In this document: one piece after another, positions 21,585 through 31,042 of the stretch
Layout of the letters: the number at the start of each line of letters is the position of its first letter
Position numbering within the stretch: the stretch's first letter is position 1
DNA from: a virus
Length of the DNA: 35,791 bases
Direction: 5' to 3' (one strand)
Virus record (IMG/VR): IMGVR_UViG_3300023184_000006
Span: 1 to 35,791 of that record
Notes under the pieces: generated by a model
Told to the model about the DNA's origin: nothing
The model's database searches: none
Seen by the model: the letters and a program-made list of their open reading frames with translations, nothing else
Made by a program: the position numbers and the translations under genes

Positions 21585-22483
21585 AGCTTGGCTTCCAATT
21601 CAGCTACGCGGGCCGACAGCTTCTCGACTAGGGCGTACAAGTCCTTGACGCCCCACAGAGCCAGATGCCCAAAGGGTTCAGCAGAGGCACCCCATGTGCC
21701 TTCTTCAGTATCTGGCTTACTAACGCCAAGCCCGCCAAGGGTGGCGTGGGCCTGCTGGGCGCGGACACCAAAGCCTTGCAGGCCGCTTTCCTTCCATGTG
21801 TAATCGCCAACCCACAGGGCTTTAATGGCCTTGCTGTAGTCAGTCTGGGGGACAGACTCCCAGTCCTTCAGGCGCTCATCAGAAACAGAGGCATAAGTCG
21901 TGGTCGTGCCAGTCGAAGTGATATACCCAGCCTGAACATTAGCGCCATACCTGAAATCGCAATGGGTTACAGGATTAGCACCGGATGCGCCTGAATTTAT
22001 AAAAAACGCATTAGTTTTCTGATATTGGCCCTGCCCAAATTCTATATTATTTGTGTTGTCGGCATTGGTCACGCCAATAAAGTTCTGAACGGTATTTGCG
22101 GCTGTTGCGCTGCCAGAATTTACCGTCATTTGGAAGGCTGTTACACGCCCCCCGCAGCTAACATCACCACTAGCCGTCACAGTACCAACCAGCCTGCTCG
22201 TCGTGCCAACCCACAGCGCCTTCTGCGTGGATATACCGCCAGCCGTGATGATCGAGCCAGTCGTGGCCGACGTTGCATCCGTGGTGAGCGTGGAGCTAAT
22301 GCCCGCCGCAAAGGGGACGCGAACCGTGGTCGCGGTCTGCCCGTCCTTCGTGATCGCCGTGGACAGGCCCGTAGCTAGGTCCGCCGTGAGGGCATTAAAC
22401 GCCGTGGATGATATGACCGTGCCAGTGACCACAGGTTGGCCTGTGCTGTTGATCTGGAATGTGCCGCTGCCGTTGTAGGACAA
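21581..22483 (-). CDS. Tail fibre with S74 intramolecular chaperone domain
   Basis: This 300-aa protein starts MSYNGSGTFQINSTGQPVVT, a common phage fibre N-terminus, and continues with beta-rich repeats. The C-terminal 100 residues have SDERLKDWESV (Ser201, Lys206), YSKAIKALWVGDYTWK and FGVRAQQAHATLGGLGV, the signature of the peptidase S74 / intramolecular chaperone auto-processing domain, then a C-terminal coiled coil (VEKLSARVAELEAKL). The domain trimerises the fibre and then self-cleaves at the Ser of the motif. It is the second fibre in this genome. Confidence 0.87.
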   Translation of the reverse strand: MSYNGSGTFQINSTGQPVVTGTVISSTAFNALTADLATGLSTAITKDGQTATTVRVPFAAGISSTLTTDATSATTGSIITAGGISTQKALWVGTTSRLVGTVTASGDVSCGGRVTAFQMTVNSGSATAANTVQNFIGVTNADNTNNIEFGQGQYQKTNAFFINSGASGANPVTHCDFRYGANVQAGYITSTGTTTTYASVSDERLKDWESVPQTDYSKAIKALWVGDYTWKESGLQGFGVRAQQAHATLGGLGVSKPDTEEGTWGASAEPFGHLALWGVKDLYALVEKLSARVAELEAKL

Positions 22484-22520
22484 TGTGATTACTCCTTAAT
22501 TCTGTGTGATGCGGGGCGGG

Positions 22521-24620
22521 TCATTGAGTTTGGTTTCCTGTATTCCCGGAACGCCCTAAATAATACGAGCCGCCGAGTATCGAAGCTGGTACGGCAACTT
22601 TCCCTGCGACTTTAACGGTTTTTTTAAGAATACTAATAACTTTTGTACGCATGGTAGGAGTAATGCCAAGAAGCCTCTTAGCCTTACTCAACTGGTCATA
22701 CGCGGCATCGTATTCCGCCTTGGTCATGCCACCGGCTTCTCTTACATCAGTAATGTGTTTGTAGGCCGCATCCAACGCTTTATCAGGGCTTAGTTTGGAA
22801 AGATCATTAAATTCTTTGATGCCCGTTTCAATCTTTCTAACTTCCGTACCGGCAGTCGCTACAGCTTTTCTTGCAGTCGGAACCTTTAACGAAAGGTTCT
22901 CCGCTGTCACACCAGCGGTTTCCGCGTCTTTCAACCTTGTCATGTAATTTTCAATTTGCGGTTTAAACGATGCTAATTCCGGGTGTTTTAATTGGTCAGA
23001 TAGTCTTCCGCCAGGTGCCATTTCTTTGACAAATGTATCATAATTTGCGCCGCTAAATTTAGTTTCTATGGCGTCAGCTATCGACTGCCGAAGCTGTGGC
23101 CTAAGTTTATCAGCAGTGGCTTCAAACAAATCGTCAATTTGCGTTCTGTCACCAGACGTTAAAACATCAGCAAACTGGGCTGGCGTCATAACTGGCTTGC
23201 CTTCAGTGCCATAAGTTTTAATGACACGCGACACAAGCGGGTTTTCTTCAAACCGTTCTAAAGATTGTTTAGACCTAGAATAATTGTCTTTCCACGCTTG
23301 AGAAGTTCCAGCGGTGTATTCATTTTCTGCTTTGTTCAAAAGATCATAAAGGTCTGTTTGAATAGATTTTTTAATAGCCCCGTAACCGCCAGTTTCTTTG
23401 TTAAAGGCTTGCCCAAGAAATCTACGCAAATCTGACGCGGCAGAAAACGAGTTATTAAATGTCCGCGTAATGGTTTCTTTCGTAATTGGGTCTACATACG
23501 AAAATTCTTTGTTTGCCAAAGCATCATGGACAAGACGATACAATGAACGAGTCTGCCTATCCGATGTTGGCAACAAGGTTGGCGCTGTAGCTGGATCAAA
23601 ATTCTTAAACGGCGCTGCCTTTTTCAGTATTTCTTGGACGCCAGCAGTTTCTACAAATGGTTTTCCAGCAGCTTCGTTCAAATCGACAGCATCCTGCTCA
23701 AGATCTTGCAAATATTTGCGGGCTGCCTCCGTGGCTTCTTTTTCAGCTTGCTGAGTAGTAAAGATATTGCGCTGCGCCGCCCCAGCTATATCGCTAACGT
23801 CCTTCGCTTCGCCAATGCCGATTGAAGCGGGCGCGGCAGGAACACCAGCGGCTTCAGAAAGCCCTTTTGTAATGCGCTCGTTTTCCGCAAGGGCATCAGC
23901 CAATACCTGCTGTGCTGCTTTATCCTTTGTTGCCAGAGCTGTAGTCCCAACGCTTGTAACTATTTTCTTACCACGGCTATACGGTATTAGTAATTCTGCT
24001 GTTTTTTGAGCCACCGTCTTTACAGCGGGTATTTCTCCAGCAATCGCAGTACCGGCTTTAAGGAATGGCGTGGCACTTGGGGCAACCGCCATAGCAGATT
24101 GCCACGGGTGTTCTGATATTTGCCCATAAATATCTTGTGTTAATGCACTTTGAGGGGGCGGCGCATTATTAGTAGCCAAGCTAAAAACACCGGGATGCTG
24201 CTTTGCAAAATCGGCGGCTAATACATTTCCTAAATAATTTCCACTTTCTTTTGCATAATTTTCTACAGCCGAAGTCGCGGAATTAATATATTTACTAGGG
24301 TCTTCAATAATATTTTTTACACCCTGCTTTGTTGCAGACAATGCATTCTCAATCGCGGCTGGCGCTTCAGTTATATGAGTAAGAGCAGATGGTATGCTGG
24401 TTAAAACATTATAAACATCTGACGCCATGTTCTTAGCGCCACCTGCTAAAGAACCACCAAGCGTTTGTGTCCGCTTATCGGCGGCGGCTTCGGCACTAAA
24501 TTGCTGCGGAGTTTTGGGTTGTTTTTTAGGCGAAGAATCTAAAACAGACGCAATTTCTTCATCCGTAAAATCGCTAGGAACGGAAATAACGCGACCATCA
24601 AATGTAATTGTCTTGTCCAT
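22521..24620 (-). CDS. Large internal virion / ejection protein candidate
   Basis: The 699-aa protein is predicted mostly helical, with Ala-rich amphipathic stretches, a hydrophobic C-terminal segment (VAGKVAVPASILGGSYYLG), and an N-terminus DGRVISVPSDFTDEEIASVL of the kind seen at the start of phage internal virion proteins. No enzymatic motif (for example transglycosylase) is visible. The gene is visibly AT-richer than its neighbours. Its position among other tail and ejection genes suggests a protein injected into the host. Confidence 0.6.
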   Translation of the reverse strand: MDKTITFDGRVISVPSDFTDEEIASVLDSSPKKQPKTPQQFSAEAAADKRTQTLGGSLAGGAKNMASDVYNVLTSIPSALTHITEAPAAIENALSATKQGVKNIIEDPSKYINSATSAVENYAKESGNYLGNVLAADFAKQHPGVFSLATNNAPPPQSALTQDIYGQISEHPWQSAMAVAPSATPFLKAGTAIAGEIPAVKTVAQKTAELLIPYSRGKKIVTSVGTTALATKDKAAQQVLADALAENERITKGLSEAAGVPAAPASIGIGEAKDVSDIAGAAQRNIFTTQQAEKEATEAARKYLQDLEQDAVDLNEAAGKPFVETAGVQEILKKAAPFKNFDPATAPTLLPTSDRQTRSLYRLVHDALANKEFSYVDPITKETITRTFNNSFSAASDLRRFLGQAFNKETGGYGAIKKSIQTDLYDLLNKAENEYTAGTSQAWKDNYSRSKQSLERFEENPLVSRVIKTYGTEGKPVMTPAQFADVLTSGDRTQIDDLFEATADKLRPQLRQSIADAIETKFSGANYDTFVKEMAPGGRLSDQLKHPELASFKPQIENYMTRLKDAETAGVTAENLSLKVPTARKAVATAGTEVRKIETGIKEFNDLSKLSPDKALDAAYKHITDVREAGGMTKAEYDAAYDQLSKAKRLLGITPTMRTKVISILKKTVKVAGKVAVPASILGGSYYLGRSGNTGNQTQ

Positions 24621-24624
24621 TTAA

Positions 24625-26076
24625 TTATTGCCGCCTAGGTTTCTTGGTGACTGGATCGCGAACCCATACTTCGGCCGTGCCGGGTGGTGGAGTATTACCG
24701 GGGGGTGGCGTGTTGGCAGGGCTTGGATACCCAACATCCAACCCAGCATTGGCCAGAATGTCATCTACAGACCCAACCATGCCGTATTTTGGCTTGTACC
24801 CTTGAATAGTATTGTTTTGACCAAAATAACTCATGGCGTCTTGTTTTGCCTGTGCAGCTTCTTGCACTGATTTCAGAAGGCGCATTGCTCTATCCAAGTT
24901 TACCGCAGTCGGCTGGTTAGGATCAAGTATGCGCTTCATCAGACCCTCACCTTCTTTTGCTGTAAATTGCGGTCCCAGCACTGCCCTTAAATTTGTCTGA
25001 ACAACGTCTTGCACCATTTGCTGAACATTAGCGCCTTCTTTCAATCCGGGGAACAAAGAGCGAATTTCTATCGGTAATGCGCCACTAAGGTTGCCAAACA
25101 ATTCTGGCTTTGCCTTCATAGTATTGATCGCCATACCTAGCTGGTTCATATTTTTGCTAACAGACGCTGAGTCGCCAGTGATGTACTTAGCGTACATTTC
25201 ACCGATTGCTTCGTCAGCTCTATTTACGCCGGGTGGCAATTTCACAGTAACGTTTGACCCTGTCGGAGCCGGACCAATATCAGCCCCGGGAGTCCCATCA
25301 GGATTTTGCAGATAAACCCGCCCCCCTAGCGTCATATGACCGGGGACAGGTATTTTTGCATTGGAAGGAGTACTTGACAGCACTTTACCGGTAAGCGGGT
25401 CAATAGTTTCGCTGCCATATTCACTCAAGTTACGGGTTTCCGGCTTCTGCATAAACAGTTCGGCAAGTTTCTGTGTAGTGGGACCGGCTCCGCCCAAAAT
25501 AGACTTAATGCCCAAAGCATTTCTGTCAGCCATGCTAAGGGGCGCTACGGCTGGCGTAACGGTATTTGCAAACCTGCCGGGGGTGGGCATCCCAATATCG
25601 ACATTTTCGACAGGCCCCTTTCCAGCACCAATATCGGGCATCTGAAGCGGGAGCGTATATTTGCCTGTCGTGGGAGCGCCCTGCGATATGCCTTGGCCCA
25701 AAGCAACTTCAGGGCTACCCATAGCTTGTTTATACAGGTCCATAGCATTAGCCCGGTCAGCAGCCGTAAGCCCCGCCGCATCCCTCGCCGCCTTCGCGCT
25801 CATATACGAGCCAGCCCCGGACTGAAGCCCCTTAGCCAAAGCCGCCCAAGGCGAAATGGGCGCTGTAATGCCGCCCGCCGTGGATACGGGAATGTCCTGC
25901 GCGCCCATCTGGGTGAGCATGTCGGCCAGCTTCTGCTGGCGGGCAATTTCAGCCGAGCGCGAGGTGTAGTCGCCGGGGGCTGTATCGCTGGGAGCGAACA
26001 GGCTGACAGCAGCATTTTTAACGCCTGTTACAGCGGGCAAAATGTAATTGCCATAAATATCAAATCCGTCTGACAT
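24625..26076 (-). CDS. Internal virion protein candidate, 483 aa
   Basis: This protein is Ala/Gly/Pro-rich with helical parts (ITAPISPWAALAKGLQSGAG, SYMSAKAARDAA) and a Pro-rich tail (NTPPPGNTPPPGT). It lacks recognisable domains. The start is either the ATG at 26076, overlapping the previous TGA, or a GTG one codon earlier. The neighbours are ejection-type genes, so a role inside the virion is likely but inferred. Confidence 0.6.
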   Translation of the reverse strand: MSDGFDIYGNYILPAVTGVKNAAVSLFAPSDTAPGDYTSRSAEIARQQKLADMLTQMGAQDIPVSTAGGITAPISPWAALAKGLQSGAGSYMSAKAARDAAGLTAADRANAMDLYKQAMGSPEVALGQGISQGAPTTGKYTLPLQMPDIGAGKGPVENVDIGMPTPGRFANTVTPAVAPLSMADRNALGIKSILGGAGPTTQKLAELFMQKPETRNLSEYGSETIDPLTGKVLSSTPSNAKIPVPGHMTLGGRVYLQNPDGTPGADIGPAPTGSNVTVKLPPGVNRADEAIGEMYAKYITGDSASVSKNMNQLGMAINTMKAKPELFGNLSGALPIEIRSLFPGLKEGANVQQMVQDVVQTNLRAVLGPQFTAKEGEGLMKRILDPNQPTAVNLDRAMRLLKSVQEAAQAKQDAMSYFGQNNTIQGYKPKYGMVGSVDDILANAGLDVGYPSPANTPPPGNTPPPGTAEVWVRDPVTKKPRRQ

Positions 26077-27269
26077 CACAATGCTCCGTAGTTGACCATC
26101 TTGTAGCCATTCGAATGTTCCAGAACAGCTTCAGGTATGATCTTTTCAACTTCTTGCGCCATGACACCGCGCTCCCGGCGTCCAAAGATGTCGTATTCGT
26201 AGATGCCAAAGCCCTTGGGATGATCGCCAACTTTGACAATATTGGATTTGAGGCGAATGTCACTAAACCCAAATATACCGCCTGTCCCTGTACCTGCCGC
26301 TCCGCCAGCAATGCTTCCAAGCCCGCTATAAAGCCCACCCAACGCGCCCATCTTGGCGTTATAAGCCGCCGTATCGTAATTGCCCTGATTGGTCGCCGCC
26401 TGAGCCACAGGAGCCGCGCCGATCTGACCGCCGCCGGAATACTGCTGGAACTGCGGGGCTTGTATCTGGGAGCCGGACATAAGCGCCGTAATCTGGTTGA
26501 GTGGCACGTTGTACAGACCAAGCTGCTGCTGCATGGCCTGTTGGGCTGCCGTGTTGCCAAACTGCCCAGCGCCGAGGGCTTGGTTGTAATTCTGACCAAC
26601 GGCTTGGTTGTAGAGGCCAGCGGCCCCTAGTGCTTGGCCGTACCCCTGCTGGTTGGCGCTCATGTCTAGGCCAAGACCCTGCAAAGCCGCCTGACTATAC
26701 AGGTCGTTCTGGCCCTGCTGCTGCTCACGCATGGCATTATTCCACGCTTCCGAGCCGGGCGTAATGCCCTGATTGGCAAGGTTCTGGGCAGTCGCTTTGG
26801 TCTGCTGGTCAATCTGCGGCTGAAGGCGGGCCATAATAGCTGCCTGACCCGTGGTGCCAGCATTGACCGGCATCTTAGCCACGCCAGACATGTCAAGCCC
26901 GCTCTGTGCCTGCTGCTGCGGGCCGAGCGAAGTCTGAATATCGGGGCCACTATAATTAAATGGCGTACCCATAATCCTTTGAGCCGTGCTAACGCCCTGT
27001 TGGCCTAAATCAGCAAGACTGCGCTGGACGCCCTGCTGCGCGGTAAGCGCGGCTTGTGCGTCAGGCGTTAACGTCTGGGTAATCGTGGGCTGTGGCGTGC
27101 CGTCATACCCGCCAGCCGTGTCATAGGTGACCGTCTGATTGCCATACGGGCTGATGATATTGGGGTTGTTAAGAACAGCCGTTTGCTGACCAGCTTTTTG
27201 GTTAGCAACGCCTTGGGCTGTTGCGGCTGCCGCGTAGTCGGGCGCCGGGGGTGCTGATGGCTTACCCAT
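26076..27269 (-). CDS. Virion protein with C-terminal S74 domain
   Basis: The 397-aa protein is Gln/Ala/Gly-rich in its first 330 residues, with many QAL/QG repeats (for example QGYGQALGAAGLYNQAVGQN). It ends with SDIRLKSNIVKVGDHPKGFG (Ser336, Lys341) and GVMAQEVEKIIPEAV, a compact S74/ICA domain at the extreme C-terminus. A strong AGGAGAA lies 6 nt before the ATG. The gene sits among internal-virion-type genes. It is unusual that a Gln/Ala-rich, non-fibre-like protein carries the domain. Confidence 0.78.
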   Translation of the reverse strand: MGKPSAPPAPDYAAAATAQGVANQKAGQQTAVLNNPNIISPYGNQTVTYDTAGGYDGTPQPTITQTLTPDAQAALTAQQGVQRSLADLGQQGVSTAQRIMGTPFNYSGPDIQTSLGPQQQAQSGLDMSGVAKMPVNAGTTGQAAIMARLQPQIDQQTKATAQNLANQGITPGSEAWNNAMREQQQGQNDLYSQAALQGLGLDMSANQQGYGQALGAAGLYNQAVGQNYNQALGAGQFGNTAAQQAMQQQLGLYNVPLNQITALMSGSQIQAPQFQQYSGGGQIGAAPVAQAATNQGNYDTAAYNAKMGALGGLYSGLGSIAGGAAGTGTGGIFGFSDIRLKSNIVKVGDHPKGFGIYEYDIFGRRERGVMAQEVEKIIPEAVLEHSNGYKMVNYGAL

Positions 27270-27675
27270 ATTGTTCTCCTAAAAATCTGCAATCGTCTTT
27301 TTTGAGCGTATAAAGGATAATGTCGCCATCCGGGGCAGCATCGCAAAGCCGGGCTTCTTCAGTAAAACCCAGCTTTTTAGCAAACTTATTGCTTTTGGCG
27401 TTACCGCTACTGATGGGGCAAATCACCTTATGGACGCCGCACTTGCCAAAGGCATAGCGGAAGATTACTCCAATAAATGAACGGGTTAGCTTGCCGGTGA
27501 TAGCCATATGGGCGGTAATAGACTGCTGGTTCCAGTTCTCAAACATCACGCCCGCAATAAGGCAATCGTCCCTTTCGAGGCCAATTGCCGTTCCCGTCGC
27601 GCTGCTAAACGAACCGTTCATCTTATCCGCTACCCAAAGGCCCACTTCTGGGCCGCTAACTATACGCCAGCCCAT
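27262..27675 (-). CDS. GNAT-family acetyltransferase
   Basis: Start chosen at the ATG at 27675, giving 137 aa; the upstream frame lies inside the nozzle gene. Motifs: IAGVMFENWNQQSITAHMAI, then FRYAFGKCGVHKVICPISSG, NAKSNKFAKKLGFTEEARL, the pattern of GNAT motif A/B, including the N-x-x-S-x-x-F-x-x-K-L-G-F block. It should move an acyl group from acyl-CoA to an amine. GNAT genes are known next to podovirus tail genes, with unknown targets. It overlaps the nozzle end by 16 nt. Confidence 0.75.
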   Translation of the reverse strand: MGWRIVSGPEVGLWVADKMNGSFSSATGTAIGLERDDCLIAGVMFENWNQQSITAHMAITGKLTRSFIGVIFRYAFGKCGVHKVICPISSGNAKSNKFAKKLGFTEEARLCDAAPDGDIILYTLKKDDCRFLGEQYG

Positions 27676-29210
27676 CCGTTTTGATACACCACATCTGTCG
27701 AAGCCCATTGTATCTGTATGCCTTGGCTGGCCGTCTTCATCTGTAGCCCGGCGCAGTAGCCAATACCAGTAATGCCCAGCCATGTGTTCTGGATGACCAG
27801 ATCGGCACCCCAGACAGCCGTATCCCACAGCCCCACATCCCAGACGCCATACGATGTCCCCGAAAACGCCAAGGCAGCCGTTGTGTCCGAGGTGTCAAAG
27901 TCGATATTCATGCCGACGCCTATGGTCGGGGTGCCATTCGTGAAGATGCTGGGTCGGGCGCGGGTGAAGTACTTCTTTACACCGCGAGCGCCAAAGTAGT
28001 TAAACGCCTGAATGGTCTGTGTGTTGATGTTGCTTACATCATCCGTGTAGCCGTCATCCCAAGCATGGCCGACATAGCCATCCGAGCCAAAATAGGGGTC
28101 ATCCCCGTAGATTTCCCAGCAATACGAGGCCCAGCCGGTAAACTGGCACCACGACTTCGTGATGGTGTTCATGACGTATTGCTGCTGCTGGCCGTCAGCC
28201 ACTGGAATGTTGATCCAGACGGCATTGTACTTGGCCGTATAAACGACTTGCCAGCCTACAGACGCATGGTTGCCGCCGTATTGGGTTGTGGCGTTAGTAA
28301 TAGCACCCTGAATCTTGTCTGACAGGGCCACACGCGGGTCTAGGCGGCTGGATTGCAGGCTGGCTGCCATAGGCATAAGGCCGTCATAGGTCAGGATCAG
28401 CAGATCGCCGCCCCATTTGAGCATGGCCCTATTCCCGACAGGCGATCCCAGCTTCCAGACGCCTATCAAGGCCCATGTGGCCGCGCTGGCTGGGTCGGTG
28501 CCACGGTAGACGATGACTTCGCCAACGCTGGTAATGAACGCCAGGTTGTCATCAACGCCATAGCCAGCATCGAGCGTCCAGGTGTCTAGATCGACCAGAT
28601 GCCCGCCAAACTTGCACAGGGCGCTCAGGTCCGTGTACTGGGCGGTGCCGCCGATAGAGCTAGTCGGCAGATACCAAGCCTTTAGCGTGTATTGCTCGAT
28701 GAACCAAAGCCGGTTCTTGAACAGGGTGATATTGGACAGATCGGCAGATGACACCCCAGAAATGGACGGATTGGTCCAAGTGCTGCCATTGTACAGAAGC
28801 GCACTGTCGGTCCCATTGACGGCCATAATGTAGCTACCGCCAGCCGTGGTAATGTTCGTGTATTCCCAGATGCCGTTGGTCAGGCCGGTCACAACAGGCG
28901 CTCCAACAGCCCCGGCAGAGGTCACATCATAGATATTGCCAGAGCTAGTTGCGGCGAACATCTTGGAATTGTTGCCATAATTGTATACCATGATGGTCTG
29001 GACCTTACCGCTCAGGCCCGTGGCATGTTTAGTATAGCCGCCGCGCAGGGTCAGGTTGCTGACAGTTGGGAACATGTTAATCAGCGTAATGGCGTCGGCG
29101 GGGTCCATATTGGCAAAGCTGTCACGCGCGTTCCACCCGCCCAGCGGAGCAGGAAGCGACTGCACTTGAGCCGCATTGTGCTGGATCATGGAGCCGGGAC
29201 TAATTCCCAT
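27660..29210 (-). CDS. Beta-propeller tail protein (P22 gp10 / nozzle-like)
   Basis: The 516-aa protein has an N-terminus LGGWNARDSFANMDPADAIT, which is characteristic of gp10-like packaged-DNA stabilisation/nozzle proteins, followed by repeated beta motifs (MVYNYGNNSKMFAATSSGNI, RLWFIEQYTLKAWYL). It should close the tail channel below the adaptor and hold packaged DNA. It overlaps the adaptor gene by 11 nt. Confidence 0.8.
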   Translation of the reverse strand: MGISPGSMIQHNAAQVQSLPAPLGGWNARDSFANMDPADAITLINMFPTVSNLTLRGGYTKHATGLSGKVQTIMVYNYGNNSKMFAATSSGNIYDVTSAGAVGAPVVTGLTNGIWEYTNITTAGGSYIMAVNGTDSALLYNGSTWTNPSISGVSSADLSNITLFKNRLWFIEQYTLKAWYLPTSSIGGTAQYTDLSALCKFGGHLVDLDTWTLDAGYGVDDNLAFITSVGEVIVYRGTDPASAATWALIGVWKLGSPVGNRAMLKWGGDLLILTYDGLMPMAASLQSSRLDPRVALSDKIQGAITNATTQYGGNHASVGWQVVYTAKYNAVWINIPVADGQQQQYVMNTITKSWCQFTGWASYCWEIYGDDPYFGSDGYVGHAWDDGYTDDVSNINTQTIQAFNYFGARGVKKYFTRARPSIFTNGTPTIGVGMNIDFDTSDTTAALAFSGTSYGVWDVGLWDTAVWGADLVIQNTWLGITGIGYCAGLQMKTASQGIQIQWASTDVVYQNGWAGV

Positions 29211-30105
29211 AACCGCTATCCGGGATGTTGTCCCATCCGATCAACACGCTACCCGGACGCGGGGCGAATGACAGGTTGGCCGATGAGGTGTCCTGAGCAA
29301 CCGAGGTTTCAAACTCAGTCAGGTAGTCCCGGTATAGGGCAGTCGTGTCAAAGCCCTTGGCTTGGAAATACTTCAGCTTGGTGGACAGGACCACTAGGCG
29401 GTCAGGGTAGATGCAGGTGTCCGTGTCAACCGTGAAGCTATTCTTGACCGCGCCAGCAGCCGACAACGCCCAGCCCTTGCTGCGGTACTCGAAGCCCAGG
29501 TTCTCATTGGCCGAGTAGCCCGGCCAAATCTGGAAATAACCGCCGAGCAGCCGCCAGCGAATACGCGGGCCGGTGCTGATAAAGCCGCTCAGGAGCCATT
29601 CCCACTGCTGGGCGCTTTCCGGGCCAAGCATTTCCCAATGCTTGCTCTTGTCCCACTGGGTACGCGGCACAATGCTGTCGTAGTCAGACGGCAGGGCGTA
29701 CTTTACCTTTTGGAAATAGACCGTCCCGGCAGTCACGTTGCTGGTAGAGTAGTTGGAAATCGTGACCTGCGTGGCAGAGTCAACGCTCGTGATGAATGTG
29801 GCGTTCGGGATGCCCGTGCCGACAACCATGTAAGTCGTGTCCAGACTGGCAGTGGACGGGATGCCAGTGATGGTCAGGGCGGAAGTGGTATAAGTTCCCG
29901 TCGTGGTCGTGTAGGAAGTGAAAAAGCTATATGTCTGAGTAAGTTCGCGCCAGTCAGCCTTACGCAGCAATTCGTACCCAGAAGCGTTCATCAACGCCAA
30001 AATCTGGATAACGTCTTGGTTCGTATTTCCCGCAACCGTTGTCGGTGTTGGAACGCCTAGTTCATTGGTGACCTGTTGCACCAATTGGAGCATCGTACTC
30101 GACAT
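29200..30105 (-). CDS. Tail tubular A / head-tail adaptor-like protein
   Basis: The 301-aa protein has MLQLVQQVTNELGVPTPTTV and LMNASGYELLRKADWRELTQ at the N-terminus, then a beta-rich insert and YALPSDYDSIVP, WRLLGGYFQIWP. The layout resembles podovirus gp4/gp11-type adaptors and tail tubular A proteins. It overlaps the preceding gene by 44 nt from the ATG at 30105; an ATG at 30093 would give a shorter overlap. Confidence 0.7.
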   Translation of the reverse strand: MSSTMLQLVQQVTNELGVPTPTTVAGNTNQDVIQILALMNASGYELLRKADWRELTQTYSFFTSYTTTTGTYTTSALTITGIPSTASLDTTYMVVGTGIPNATFITSVDSATQVTISNYSTSNVTAGTVYFQKVKYALPSDYDSIVPRTQWDKSKHWEMLGPESAQQWEWLLSGFISTGPRIRWRLLGGYFQIWPGYSANENLGFEYRSKGWALSAAGAVKNSFTVDTDTCIYPDRLVVLSTKLKYFQAKGFDTTALYRDYLTEFETSVAQDTSSANLSFAPRPGSVLIGWDNIPDSGYGN

Positions 30106-30634
30106 CTACATCTTCTTTTCTGGGCTTGCCCGGTTTGCGCTGCGCCATAAGCAAGGCCATCTGGGCCTTTAGCTCATCGAGTTCACTGCGCGTCTTGACC
30201 AGTTCGGAGTTGTTTTCTGCACGGTTTTTACTTGTCAGATACGCCCTAGCGCGCTCACGAAGGCCAGCGGCACCCATACCAATACGCTGCAACTGGGCGT
30301 CCGTAGCCGTCGCAACCTGCTCGACGGTCTGAAACTTAAGAATTTGCAATTCTGCCATTTGGTGTTCATTGAAATCTTCAGGGCAATCCTTGTTCCATGC
30401 GCCAAGCAGGGTGCCGATCACCTGACCGTCATCATTCTTGGACTGGAAATAAAGCCACTGACGAATAAACCGTTCCTTGTGATGTTCGCGGACGGGCTGC
30501 TCAATGATGTTAGTTTTGTCGCCGGGTACCATGATCCTCACGAACGGGACATCCTTGTAGGGAGCCTTATCGTACATGTAAAACTCTACATGCAGGTGAG
30601 CATCGGCATTGGCGGTGTCACTATCCAACGGCAT
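30062..30634 (-). CDS. Hypothetical structural-module protein, 190 aa
   Basis: The N-terminal part contains HLHVEFYMYDKAPYKDVPFV and RIMVPGDKTNIIEQPVREHH. The middle has a helix-hairpin look (LKFQTVEQVATATDAQLQRI, GMGAAGLRERARAYL), and a coiled coil follows (ELVKTRSELDELKAQMALLM). The gene is commonly placed between capsid and connector genes in podoviruses. Its function is unknown; the helix-hairpin segment may bind DNA. Confidence 0.65.
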   Translation of the reverse strand: MPLDSDTANADAHLHVEFYMYDKAPYKDVPFVRIMVPGDKTNIIEQPVREHHKERFIRQWLYFQSKNDDGQVIGTLLGAWNKDCPEDFNEHQMAELQILKFQTVEQVATATDAQLQRIGMGAAGLRERARAYLTSKNRAENNSELVKTRSELDELKAQMALLMAQRKPGKPRKEDVDVEYDAPIGATGHQ

Positions 30635-30644
30635 AATTTACTCC

Positions 30645-31028
30645 TTACGTGGAAGACAGGGCAGCGGTAACAACCCAAGTGGTGGCGGAAGTGCCAAGGC
30701 AAATAGCAGTTTTGGTGGTGCCAAGCGCAACGCCAGTCGAACCGGCAACCGCCGCATTCATGGTCACGCCAGACGTTTCGTTGGTGTAAATCTGCAAGGT
30801 CGAAGCGCCGCCATTATAGACATACACAACAGCACCGGCTTCGCACGGGGGCAGCTTGACGCCAGTGCTGGCGGCAGTGGTGCCGATAGCGTTGACAACA
30901 GCCGAAAGCTGCAAGGCAGTCGCCTGGGTTGTACCAGCGGCAACCAAAGCAGTCGCGCCGTCGCCAGCGATAGAAATGGTCGCCAGCGGGGAATTACCGG
31001 AGGCGAGGATTCGGGAGGGAATAGCCAT
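30645..31028 (-). CDS. Hypothetical beta-rich virion protein, 127 aa
   Basis: Starting MAIPSRILASGNSPLATISI, the protein is Ala/Thr/Gly-rich with strands such as AVVYVYNGGASTLQIYTNET. It looks like a small capsid decoration or connector protein. AAAGGACAACGCT precedes the ATG. No specific family is assigned. Confidence 0.6.
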   Translation of the reverse strand: MAIPSRILASGNSPLATISIAGDGATALVAAGTTQATALQLSAVVNAIGTTAASTGVKLPPCEAGAVVYVYNGGASTLQIYTNETSGVTMNAAVAGSTGVALGTTKTAICLGTSATTWVVTAALSST

Positions 31029-31042
31029 AGCGTTGTCCTTTA

